A program made the position numbers and the translations under genes. 64,000 bases of DNA from Flavobacteriales bacterium UBA6051 (GTDB lineage: Bacteria > Bacteroidota > Bacteroidia > Flavobacteriales_D > Crocinitomicaceae). This document shows, one piece after another, positions 28,866 to 36,625 of this stretch (its first letter is position 1; each line of letters begins with the position of its first letter). The notes below the pieces were generated by a model, which was given only the letters and a program-made list of their open reading frames with translations, searched no databases and was not told the DNA's origin. The stretch spans positions 1 to 64,000 of the forward strand of contig DIYP01000005.1 in NCBI GenBank assembly GCA_002427735.1. Reading direction: 5' to 3'.

Positions 28866-30026
28866 ATGCTTTTATCAAACATAAAAGCTGAGGAGACTCT
28901 GTTCAAGAGTCTCCTTTTTCTATTTCTTATTTTACAGGCATGTAGCTCTGAAGAAGTAACTGATGCGACCATTTTTGATGCATGCACAGACTGTACAACA
29001 AGCATTGCACGCAACGTTGAAAGCAATTCGTTTTCACATAGTATCACATTTTATTGTCCCGATAATTATGGTAAATTCAATACTGATGTCCCTCCAAAAG
29101 TAGATGGTCATATAATGTACTTTCTTACTGACCTGAATTATATCCTGCGATACAATCTCGACCAAAAGGATTCCATTTTAAAACCTTCAGAAGAATGCCA
29201 GTTACCAGATATTTTTCCATTTATCGCTGATTACAAAATACTTGGTGATGGATCTTTTCTGATGACTTCACGATGTGACACAAATACTATTGTGCACTAC
29301 AACAGGGAACGAGAAACGCTGGATACATTGATGATTGGCGAAGGCTATGTCTGGAGCCCAATGCCTTTTGTTGGTTTGACATTCAGTACTGTAGACGATG
29401 AGCAAATTCTTCCGTTCGTTAAGGTAGATGATTTCAACTCGGGTAATTTTTTAGGTCTGTTTGATGCATCATTCAATTATAAAAAAGGGTTGGGAAATTC
29501 ACGAAAGTATGATCAAAAAATGTATGCCCCGTATTACGATACACCCATTATATCTCAAATTAGCAAACAGACATTTTTTGCCACTTACAGCTCGCGAAAT
29601 ACTGTCGTAAAATGTAACATCAAAGATGATTTCGAAATCGAAATTGAGTCGAGTTACTGTTTCCCAGATCTTAATTGTGCGTGCGAAACGATGAGTATAC
29701 CACAAGAAAAATTGGGTGATTTTGATTTTCTCTCAGAAAAATACACGACTTCATGTTATACTCTTCGCCTCTTGTCAAACAACAAATTTATTTACCGAAT
29801 GGGGAAGAAATGCCAACCAATCACTGACCCTATTACGCGAAAGCTCAATTTAACGATAGATGCTCCTTGGGTTTTAGATATCATGAATATTCAATTCAAC
29901 GAAATTACACGCATAAATTTCGCCTCCAGGCAATACATATATACATCAGGATTCTGTTATGACGATCTCATCTTTCTACAGAAATATTCTACTGATTCAC
30001 AAATAATTACATTTCATGGCTACTGA
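28866..30026 (+). CDS. Propeller-like lipoprotein (DUF4221-like)
   Basis: With the ATG at 28866 the product is 386 residues, with a lipoprotein signal ending in the lipobox ILQAC (Cys26). An ATG at 28821 is less likely because it overlaps the peptide gene and precedes the hydrophobic segment by too much. The mature protein consists of short repeated strands (HIMYFLTDLNYILRYNL, SFLMTSRCDTNTIVHYN, GNFLGLFDASFNYKKG, PWVLDIMNIQFNEI), consistent with a six-bladed propeller of the DUF4221/BF3164 type often located next to small secreted peptides in Bacteroidota. The n-region of the signal is unusually acidic (KAEETLFK) because it encodes the terminator hairpin. It overlaps the next gene by 11 bases. 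Function unknown; likely outer-membrane or periplasmic. Confidence 0.75.
   Translation: MLLSNIKAEETLFKSLLFLFLILQACSSEEVTDATIFDACTDCTTSIARNVESNSFSHSITFYCPDNYGKFNTDVPPKVDGHIMYFLTDLNYILRYNLDQKDSILKPSEECQLPDIFPFIADYKILGDGSFLMTSRCDTNTIVHYNRERETLDTLMIGEGYVWSPMPFVGLTFSTVDDEQILPFVKVDDFNSGNFLGLFDASFNYKKGLGNSRKYDQKMYAPYYDTPIISQISKQTFFATYSSRNTVVKCNIKDDFEIEIESSYCFPDLNCACETMSIPQEKLGDFDFLSEKYTTSCYTLRLLSNNKFIYRMGKKCQPITDPITRKLNLTIDAPWVLDIMNIQFNEITRINFASRQYIYTSGFCYDDLIFLQKYSTDSQIITFHGY
28892..28920 (+). terminator. Rho-independent terminator or attenuator inside the start of the next gene
   Basis: GGAGACTCT (28892-28900) and AGAGTCTCC (28906-28914) form a perfect nine-base stem with a five-base loop, and are followed by TTTTTC. 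This is the textbook shape of an intrinsic terminator for the peptide gene that ends at 28848. It falls within the first codons of the lipoprotein gene that starts at 28866, so readthrough is needed for that gene to be transcribed from this promoter. Confidence 0.75.
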
Positions 30027-30573
30027 TCTCATAAAGCTTCTGGCAAACATCGCGCTAATATTAATTGTGTTTTCCGCATGCACATCAAACTCGGACAACA
30101 ACGAGAATACTCAACAGGAGATGCTTAACTCTGAAACTGCCTTGATTCAGACATATACACACTGGGATGATTTAGTTTATTACATAAACAAAGAGCTCGC
30201 AAATGATTACAGTGCAAAAGAAGTTGATACGCTTATGATCATCCCCATGAATTCTTGTGCTTCCTGCGTGAGTTATTCAATAAATGCGCTTTGTTCAAAT
30301 ACTTTCAATGGAGCGCTCATTATCGGAGGAAAGTTAAAGCATCACCCAGAGTACAAAGATCATTTGCGAGAACTTCATGAAAAGCGTTTTTTTTATCACG
30401 ATTCTACTTATCTAATGAACTCTTACAACCTTGGAATTGGTGGTCCAGTTATTCTTTTCAAACAAAAAGAACAAGTGGAATATATTCATCTTACCTATGG
30501 AAACTGGCCAGATGTGATACCTCTTCTTGGTTGGAAGGAACCTTCAGATAAAGCATCTACGGAAGAACTTTAG
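30016..30573 (+). CDS. Thioredoxin-like lipoprotein
   Basis: The 185-residue product has a lipoprotein signal with lipobox FSAC (Cys22). NSCASCVSYSIN (Cys81, Cys84) follows a strand (DTLMIIPM) in the layout of a thioredoxin-fold redox site, and GIGGPVILFKQKEQVEYIHL supplies the later strand with a Pro that could be the cis-proline. It overlaps the propeller gene by 11 bases. A periplasmic disulfide reductase or isomerase next to a six-cysteine peptide makes functional sense: it could shape or recycle the peptide's disulfides. This is inferred from context. It might also be a TlpA-type redox protein with another substrate. Confidence 0.75.
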   Translation: MATDLIKLLANIALILIVFSACTSNSDNNENTQQEMLNSETALIQTYTHWDDLVYYINKELANDYSAKEVDTLMIIPMNSCASCVSYSINALCSNTFNGALIIGGKLKHHPEYKDHLRELHEKRFFYHDSTYLMNSYNLGIGGPVILFKQKEQVEYIHLTYGNWPDVIPLLGWKEPSDKASTEEL

Positions 30574-30654
30574 TAACGTACTATTTACCTTCTCTTATCC
30601 GCTACTCTTCCAACTTATCGGAATAAGATTTATATTTACGTATAGCTTTTTAGA

Positions 30655-31134
30655 GTGCAGTATACAGAGGTTCTTATTAATATTCGTAAAATAATTCGAT
30701 CCATTAATTTGGAGAGTAAACGAATTCAAAAAGAATACGGAATCAGTATTCCGCAGTACCTATGTCTTAATTTTTTAAATTCTAAGGAAGATTATCGAGC
30801 GACGGCCAAAGAGATCGGTGGCCATCTTAACCTGAATGCCAGTACGATAAGCGGAATTATTTCCAGACTTGAGAAAAAGGGATATTTAGCGAAATTACCC
30901 AATCAATCTGATAAGCGCTCTACTTACATTTACCTGACTGCTCTTGGTGAGAAAATGGTTACATCAATGCCTGATTTGCTGCATGAAAAATTGACGGCAA
31001 AACTAAAGTCGCTTTCTGAGGGAGATCTTGAAAATCTTAAGGAAGCCATGGACCTGCTTGTCGGACTTATGGGGGTTGAAGGAGTTGATGCTTCTCCGAT
31101 GATTACGCCTGGGGAAAATATTATTCAGCAATAA
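30655..31134 (+). CDS. MarR-family transcriptional regulator
   Basis: The 159-residue product starts at GTG 30655; no ATG is present before the fold. It carries the MarR winged helix-turn-helix (residues ~45-100: TAKEIGGHLNLNASTISGIISRLEKKGYL, wing AKLPNQSDKRSTYIYLT). MarR proteins bind palindromes as dimers and are released by small ligands. It is convergent with the symporter (14-base gap) and follows the thioredoxin-like gene by 81 bases with no box-type promoter. The neighbouring symporter and decarboxylase genes are possible targets, since MarR regulators often control adjacent metabolic genes, but no operator is visible. Confidence 0.88.
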   Translation: MQYTEVLINIRKIIRSINLESKRIQKEYGISIPQYLCLNFLNSKEDYRATAKEIGGHLNLNASTISGIISRLEKKGYLAKLPNQSDKRSTYIYLTALGEKMVTSMPDLLHEKLTAKLKSLSEGDLENLKEAMDLLVGLMGVEGVDASPMITPGENIIQQ

Positions 31135-31148
31135 GTTTTTGCATTGAC

Positions 31149-32693
31149 TTAATACTCCTTTTCGGTAACCTGAGCGTTCCCATGCTCATCCAATGATTTG
31201 ATTTCTCCGTTAGCTTTGTTCGGAAATAATCGTGAAAACACCCAAGCTGTGGTCATTGAAATTGCAAACGATGGTGCAAGTACGTCCAATTTTTCAAAAT
31301 AAGGGCCAATTCCTTCCATTTCCTGCACAACAAATTTGAAGAAAGGAACACATAAGAAACCTGCAACCATAGCTGCAATTGCTCCTTTTTCTGACAGTCC
31401 CTTCCAAAAAAGAGACAGTATGATCACCGGACAGAAGGAGGCGGCAATTCCCGACCAACCGAAAATAACAAGCCAGAAGACGGTATGATTAGGTGAAACA
31501 ACAGCTATAATCATCGCGATAGCCAAGGCAATTAAAGCCATAGTTAGCGTCACCCAACGTGAAATCTTGCCCAAATCATTATCCTTTAAATCCGGGCGAA
31601 AGATCTTTTGATAAAAATCGCGGGTAATTGCACTTGAAGCTATAACCAGTAAAGAATCTATGGTTGACATAATTGCCGAGAGCACAATAGCTACATAAAT
31701 CGCCACCAGTACATAGGGTAAGAAATTCTCCGTAAGCATGCTTAGAACGTTTTCTGCTCCATTCCCAAGAATTCCTTCAGGATCCTGCCCAGATTGGGTA
31801 AAAAAGATTCTTCCTAAAACACCGATCGTTACAGCAGCGGCGTCCGTGAGTAATGTGAAGACTACAGCGACCCATTTCCCCTTATCAATCTCCTTTTCAT
31901 CTTTGATTGACATGAATCGGACATAGACTTGGGGGGACCCCAAAAAGCCCAATCCAATCATCGCAAAACCAAGCATGGTAGCAATGTTCATCCAGGCATC
32001 GTCACTGGTTCCCCAAATGTTGGTTAAAGCAGGATCAATAGCGTTTAAACTGCTAACAATACCACTTCCTCCATCCATACTGAACCACACAACGATTGGA
32101 AGTAGCACTAAACCCAAGAACATCAAAATCCCTTGGAACAAATCCGACCAAACAGCAGCAACAAAGCCACCAATAAAGATGTAGGATAAGACTATAAAAA
32201 ACCCAAGAATCGCTCCCCAGTAGTAATTCATTCCCATCATGGATTCAAAAGCCTTCCCTGTCACATCAATTTGGGAACTGACGTAAATGACCACAAACAC
32301 CGAAAGAATAGTGGCTGCCAAAATCCGCAGTGTTTTTTTAGTGCTTTTAAAATGACTTTCGAGATAATCCGGAACGGTGATTGATCCATACGCATCGGAT
32401 TTCCGCTTAAATCGCTTAGCCATGAACCACCAAGATATAGCGACTCCTAAAACTTCACCTACAACCACCCAATAAGCAGACAATCCTGATAATGCTCCCA
32501 TACCCGTAAGTCCAATCAGGAGCCATCCTGACTCCCCTGTAGCCCTTGCTGAAAAAGCCACTGCCCAGTAGCCCAATCGCTTACCACCAACGTAAAAATC
32601 GCTCATGCTTTTCACACGACGTGATGCCACAATTCCGATAAGAAATAACACAGCTACATAGAGCCCAAGAACGACAAACTTGGCAATATCCAT
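31149..32693 (-). CDS. Sodium/solute symporter, PutP-like (SSS family)
   Basis: The 514-residue product has about 13 membrane segments and the SSS-family pattern: LGLYVAVLFLIGIVASRR at the start, DFYVGGKRLGYWAVAFSARATGESGWLLIG (the sodium-site helix, close to PutP), and ITVPDYLESHF. PutP relatives import proline or related amino and imino acids with sodium. The substrate here cannot be read directly. The start is three bases from the stop of the group II decarboxylase upstream, so the two are an operon. Uptake of the decarboxylase substrate or of a taurine-like osmolyte would fit. Convergent with the MarR gene. Confidence 0.88.
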   Translation of the reverse strand: MDIAKFVVLGLYVAVLFLIGIVASRRVKSMSDFYVGGKRLGYWAVAFSARATGESGWLLIGLTGMGALSGLSAYWVVVGEVLGVAISWWFMAKRFKRKSDAYGSITVPDYLESHFKSTKKTLRILAATILSVFVVIYVSSQIDVTGKAFESMMGMNYYWGAILGFFIVLSYIFIGGFVAAVWSDLFQGILMFLGLVLLPIVVWFSMDGGSGIVSSLNAIDPALTNIWGTSDDAWMNIATMLGFAMIGLGFLGSPQVYVRFMSIKDEKEIDKGKWVAVVFTLLTDAAAVTIGVLGRIFFTQSGQDPEGILGNGAENVLSMLTENFLPYVLVAIYVAIVLSAIMSTIDSLLVIASSAITRDFYQKIFRPDLKDNDLGKISRWVTLTMALIALAIAMIIAVVSPNHTVFWLVIFGWSGIAASFCPVIILSLFWKGLSEKGAIAAMVAGFLCVPFFKFVVQEMEGIGPYFEKLDVLAPSFAISMTTAWVFSRLFPNKANGEIKSLDEHGNAQVTEKEY

Positions 32694-32696
32694 CCG

Positions 32697-34088
32697 CTAC
32701 TTTTCTGTAGTTAATGCATTCTCAAAAAGTTCATCGTGCTCTTCAACAAAAGATTCCAACAATCGGAAGAAGTTCAGAATGTCCTCTTCTTTATTCTGTG
32801 CGTTGATCGTAACAAGACGAATGAACTCATCCCCATTAAATGAACCATATCCTACCAGCAACTCAGAATGTTCATATAATGCGGTACAAATTGTTTTCGC
32901 CGGAATTCCTTTGTAGTTGAAACAAACAGAAATCGATTCATCGTAACTATAAAGTGTGTAATCGGTATTATTTCGAAGATAATTTCTTGCAACGTCGGCA
33001 AGGTAAAACTGGTGGTCAACAATCTCCTCTAACCCTTTCGTACCAACACTTTTCCATAGTGCCCAAAACTTTAAAGCATCATTTCTTCTTCCACATTGCA
33101 ATGAAGTCTTTCCAAGATTAAACTCATCATGATCTGTCTGATAGAGATAACTTGCATCATTAGAAAACGAGTCATATAAATGTTGTTTATTCTTTGCAAC
33201 AATGATGGAACAGGAAAGTGGTGTTCCAATCATTTTATGCGCATTAAAACTAAATGAATCAACCAATTCAATTCCATCAATTAAATGCTTGTACTTATCA
33301 CTGAACAAAACCGAACCACAATAAGCACCGTCTACATGTAACCAAATCCCATAATTGTTGCAGATCTGACGCACTTTCCGAATTGGATCAAAGGCCCCCA
33401 TCACCGTTGTTCCAGCTGTCAAATTTACCATGATCGGTGCGTATCCGTTCTTCACATCTTCTTCGATCATCTTTTCCAGATCAACGGTGTCCATTTGTCC
33501 ATGCTTATCACTTCCAACATATCTCACCTGGTCACGACCAATTCCCGAGAATGCTGCGTTCTTCGGAATGCTGTAATGCGATTCTCTTGAAGTATATACG
33601 GTCATTTTTTGACTCACACCATTTTTACGAATGTCTCGATCGAATGCATCACGCGCCATAACCATGGACATATAATTAGTCATTGATCCACCTGGTGCAA
33701 AAGTTCCGTCCGCCGAACTATCCCATCCAATCAAATTACAAACCTCTCGAAGTGTTACTTTCTCAACACCAACTTGCGGTCCGGCAGCTTTGTAGGTATA
33801 CATACTATTGTTGAGTATGACCGCTAGTAAATCCCCTAGTACCGCCTTTTCATTTCTTCCTCCAAAAAGCTGATTGAAAAATGCGTTTGTTGCCGTTCGG
33901 GGTGTCTTTAGAACCAAATCTTTCAATGCTTCCTCAAACATTTCATCGGAAATACCTTGCTTGCTCAAGCTGAGGTCCAGACGCTGGTATAACTCATCAG
34001 AAGGTACAAATTCTGCAACGGGATTGTTCTTTTCATCCTCTATTAAATCTCTAACGATTTTATCAAACCGATCTAAAGTATTTTGCAT
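32697..34088 (-). CDS. Group II PLP-dependent amino acid decarboxylase, likely cysteine sulfinate decarboxylase
   Basis: The 463-residue protein has FFNQLFGG (residues 70-77), the stacking His171, HVDGAYC (Asp253 for the PLP nitrogen) and NAHKMIG (Lys285, the Schiff-base lysine), all typical of group II decarboxylases. At the substrate-selective site, from memory, human GAD65/67 read NMF before TYEIAP and human cysteine sulfinate decarboxylase reads SQY. This protein reads Ser95-Met-Tyr97 before TYKAAGP, closer to the latter. It is divergent from the cysteine dioxygenase, with 172 bases between, and three bases upstream of the SSS symporter. The pair could make hypotaurine: dioxygenase gives cysteine sulfinate, this enzyme removes CO2. 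Alternative substrates are aspartate, glutamate or diaminobutyrate. Confidence 0.85.
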   Translation of the reverse strand: MQNTLDRFDKIVRDLIEDEKNNPVAEFVPSDELYQRLDLSLSKQGISDEMFEEALKDLVLKTPRTATNAFFNQLFGGRNEKAVLGDLLAVILNNSMYTYKAAGPQVGVEKVTLREVCNLIGWDSSADGTFAPGGSMTNYMSMVMARDAFDRDIRKNGVSQKMTVYTSRESHYSIPKNAAFSGIGRDQVRYVGSDKHGQMDTVDLEKMIEEDVKNGYAPIMVNLTAGTTVMGAFDPIRKVRQICNNYGIWLHVDGAYCGSVLFSDKYKHLIDGIELVDSFSFNAHKMIGTPLSCSIIVAKNKQHLYDSFSNDASYLYQTDHDEFNLGKTSLQCGRRNDALKFWALWKSVGTKGLEEIVDHQFYLADVARNYLRNNTDYTLYSYDESISVCFNYKGIPAKTICTALYEHSELLVGYGSFNGDEFIRLVTINAQNKEEDILNFFRLLESFVEEHDELFENALTTEK

Positions 34089-34260
34089 ACAAACTAATTA
34101 TTCAAATGATTGGAATTTCTATAAAAATATGACGTAAAACGAAGACATACAGGCCCTTTTTTCGCCATTCTGAGATAAAATTACTAGATTTATATCATAT
34201 TTCATGCTGATAGAAGGTAAAGTTATCAATATTTACTTTCAGTAGAAACAAAGCCAATTT

Positions 34261-34797
34261 ATGCAGAAAATCACAACAATTGAAGCGCTAATAGAGTGTT
34301 TTGATGATGCTGAACCTTCGGAACAGGTTAGCGTGCTTAAAAACATGAATATCCCCATTTCTGAGTTCGAAAAATATGCAACTTGGCAAGAAGACTGTTA
34401 CACCAGAAACTGCATTGCACGTAAAGATGGTTTTGAGTTCATCTTACTTTGCTGGAGTAAGGGTGCCTCTACCCCTATACATGGACATGCTGGCCAAAAC
34501 TGCTGGGTTTATCAGGTATCCGGAGAAGTACGTGAACGGCGATACAATGAAACTCCTCATGGCTTCGAAGTAACCAACGAAGCAATATTAAACGAGGGGC
34601 GAATTACTTACATGCATGACCGCATGGGGTATCACACGCTGGAAAACATTTCAAATGATGTCTCAATGACATTGCATGTCTATGCCAATCCAATAGACCG
34701 TTGTAAAGTGTACAATGAAGATATAGCCGCCTTTGAAGTCAAAGAAATGGAATACGACAGTATTGAAGGCGAAGTTGTGCGGCGGACGGGTAGTTAA
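34261..34797 (+). CDS. Cysteine dioxygenase type I, with eukaryote-type Cys-Tyr cofactor residues
   Basis: The 178-residue protein is of usual length for CDO. The iron ligands are His74, His76 (IHGH) and His125 (GYHTLENIS). YTRN (Tyr47, Arg49) corresponds to Tyr58/Arg60 of the rat enzyme, which bind the substrate carboxylate. Cys81 lies five residues after the second ligand, as rat Cys93 does, and Tyr141 (LHVYANP) aligns with Tyr157. These two form the thioether cofactor in animal CDOs, whereas many bacterial ones have Gly at the Cys position. Cys148 (DRC) matches rat Cys164. It oxidises cysteine to cysteine sulfinate with O2. The gene is divergent from the decarboxylase. Numbers for the rat enzyme are from memory. 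Confidence 0.92.
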   Translation: MQKITTIEALIECFDDAEPSEQVSVLKNMNIPISEFEKYATWQEDCYTRNCIARKDGFEFILLCWSKGASTPIHGHAGQNCWVYQVSGEVRERRYNETPHGFEVTNEAILNEGRITYMHDRMGYHTLENISNDVSMTLHVYANPIDRCKVYNEDIAAFEVKEMEYDSIEGEVVRRTGS

Positions 34798-34937
34798 ACC
34801 TATCATCTGCAGTTTCATTATGAGAGACTTTAATTGCGCTCAAATGCTTGGTATGATTGAAATTTCTCTTTCTTGTCTATTTGCTGAACTAAAGTTCGGG
34901 TATTAAAGGACAAAAAAACCAGTCCATTTTTTTCGAA

Positions 34938-35016
34938 ACAGGTATAACTACCCTGTAAAAATTTCCATACCACGGGTTTTTACGTATACCGTGTGTTCCA
35001 TAAATCCATAAATTCG
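34938..35016 (+). promoter_or_regulatory. Predicted box-type promoter of the solo LuxR-type HTH gene
   Basis: Box 2 is ACAGGTATAACTAC (34938-34951, within the inverted repeat CAGG/CCTG ending at 34955). Box 1 is ACGGGTTTTTACGT (34972-34985), identical to the copies at 36557 and 49904, and is embedded in a longer CACGG...CCGTG inverted repeat (34971-34993). TAAATTCG (35009-35016) resembles TAnnTTTG at five of six fixed bases and begins 37 bases from the box 1 start. This is consistent with autoregulation of the HTH gene at 35056. Confidence 0.58.
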
Positions 35017-35055
35017 CCGCTTCTAAACTAGACTGGGAACTATCAAATACGTCGT

Positions 35056-35271
35056 ATGGACTTTGGAAAACAGGACACCGTTTTGAACGAAGAGCAGTAC
35101 ACTGTACTAGGGCTTCTTCTTCACGAATTTACTCAGAAAGAGATTGCTTTATTACTCACTCGAGCAGAGAAAGATATCAGGGGGATACTTGAAACATTAA
35201 AAATTGATTGGGAAGTAAGCTCACTCAAAGCTTTAAAACGTAAAGCTTTGAATAGTGGCTTATTTGATTGA
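35056..35271 (+). CDS. Solo LuxR/GerE-type helix-turn-helix protein
   Basis: The 71-residue protein is essentially a GerE-type DNA-binding domain with nothing else: LNEEQYTVLGLLLHEFTQKEIALLLTRAEKDIRGILETLK matches the pattern L..re..vL.l...g.s.kEIA..L.....tV......lk, with TQKEIALLL as the second helix. A solo LuxR domain cannot be phosphorylated itself and would act alone or bind with a partner. Its own promoter carries the repeated box (34938-34985), which is the kind of site such domains bind as dimers, so it is the best candidate in the window for the box-binding regulator. That link is an inference. Convergent with the Kelch gene (14-base gap). Confidence 0.72.
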   Translation: MDFGKQDTVLNEEQYTVLGLLLHEFTQKEIALLLTRAEKDIRGILETLKIDWEVSSLKALKRKALNSGLFD

Positions 35272-35285
35272 CAACCTACTCTTTA

Positions 35286-36455
35286 TTAACGTTCAATTCT
35301 CAGTTTGGATACGTAGCCAGACTCAAGGATTTTTAACACATAAAGTCCAGGTTTCAAGTGCTCAACTGATAAATAATTCGATTTTGCTTCTTCCTTTGAT
35401 ACTAAGGTTCCGTCAAGAGCATAGATGTGAATTGTTCCGACCTTTTCTTTTCCTGGAATAATAATAGAAGAAGATGCGGGATTAGGGTACACTGGATGAG
35501 ACTTTTCGGAAAGATTTTCAATTAAGTCGGCTGTAGAAAAATCGTATCTCCACAAATCGTTTCGGACATTGAGTTGATTATCCTCGCCTGCGCCTGCATA
35601 TATTGTGTCATTGTGAACAAACATAAACGGCGCCCAACGCCCATCAGCAGGAAAACTTGTCAACGTACTCCAGGAATCAGTTACTGGATCATACTCTCTA
35701 AAATCATCGAAACGCGCAAAATTAATTTCATCTTCACCAGCTAAATAATAGACCTTCCCTAATCTGGCAACTGCATTACCCGCTGACCTTCCAGCTCCTG
35801 TGAAATCACTCTTAACTTCCCATGAATCCGTATCAGCGTTATAAGCATACCAATCATCGTGCATTGTGTCCAGATGATGTCCGGTTCCAACATAAATCAC
35901 ATTACCAACCGTTGCTCCAGCACCGTGATGTCGAAGACTCATAAAGTCCGTCTTTTGTGTCCAGGTATCTGTGGTCGCATTGTATTCATACCAGTCATCT
36001 AAGTCTGCAAAATTACCATCCTGTTGACCTTGGCCAATATATACACGATCTCCCACGACTGAAAAAGCAGGATGAACCCGTCCGATTGCAGGGCCGGATG
36101 TTTTTTGTGTCCATCCACCTGATGCAGGATCAAATTCCCAAATTTCCATATTTGCAGAACTGCCATTAAAACCACAAGAGATATATCCTTTTCCATTAAT
36201 AGCAAACCCAATGGCAAAATTCCTACCACCTCCAGGAAAATCGGGTAATTGCGTCCAAGTGTCTGCATAAATATCATATTTGTAAAAATCAGCTAATCCA
36301 CTACCCGTTGCAACGTAAGCAGAATCACCAAGTACGAAACTGCATGCATGATGTCGACCAGGTCCGGGAATACTGGACAACTGAGTCCACGTTCCTTGTG
36401 AATAACCTACTGTAACCAGGAAAGAAATGAAGAAAAAGAAGCTACTGATTTTCAT
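35286..36455 (-). CDS. Secreted Kelch-repeat protein with T9SS type A sorting tail
   Basis: The 389-residue product has a signal peptide (residues 1-19, FFFISFLVTVGYSQ). Residues ~20-310 are about six Kelch repeats, with recurring YVATGSG, YISCGFNG, YIGQGQ, YVGTGHH, YLAGEDE, YAGAGED and W-rich strands (DTWTQL, DTWTQK, DSWEVK, DSWSTL), giving a beta-propeller. The tail (~320-389) is a T9SS type A sorting domain: VYPNPASSSIIIPG, IHIYALDGTLVSKEE, LKPGLYVLKIL and the final KLRIER. The protein should be exported across the outer membrane and attached to the surface or released. No neighbour suggests a specific role; the gene is monocistronic and convergent with the HTH gene. Confidence 0.9.
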   Translation of the reverse strand: MKISSFFFFISFLVTVGYSQGTWTQLSSIPGPGRHHACSFVLGDSAYVATGSGLADFYKYDIYADTWTQLPDFPGGGRNFAIGFAINGKGYISCGFNGSSANMEIWEFDPASGGWTQKTSGPAIGRVHPAFSVVGDRVYIGQGQQDGNFADLDDWYEYNATTDTWTQKTDFMSLRHHGAGATVGNVIYVGTGHHLDTMHDDWYAYNADTDSWEVKSDFTGAGRSAGNAVARLGKVYYLAGEDEINFARFDDFREYDPVTDSWSTLTSFPADGRWAPFMFVHNDTIYAGAGEDNQLNVRNDLWRYDFSTADLIENLSEKSHPVYPNPASSSIIIPGKEKVGTIHIYALDGTLVSKEEAKSNYLSVEHLKPGLYVLKILESGYVSKLRIER

Positions 36456-36556
36456 AGTCTGATGAGTTATAGTTCGAGTCTAAAGATAGTTCATTTTTTT
36501 CAAGGCCATTTCAGATAGAAAACTATTGCAAAAAACATCTAAAAAGTCGCTAAAAC

Positions 36557-36601
36557 ACGGGTTTTTACGTATAAAAAACACAACTCAAACAAGTAGTTTT
36601 G
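36557..36601 (+). promoter_or_regulatory. Predicted box-type promoter of the tyrosine recombinase
   Basis: The core ACGGGTTTTTACGT (36557-36570) is identical to the boxes at 34972 and 49904. TAGTTTTG at 36594-36601 is an exact TAnnTTTG -7 element beginning 37 bases from the box start. Transcription would start near 36608. This excludes the TTG at 36599 as start codon and supports the ATG at 36626. Confidence 0.62.
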
Positions 36602-36625
36602 AAACTCAACCAAATTGCTATCATA

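Noticed and set aside
36599..36625. TTG at 36599 as start of the recombinase
   Set aside because: It overlaps the exact TAGTTTTG -7 element, so it would lie upstream of the transcription start.
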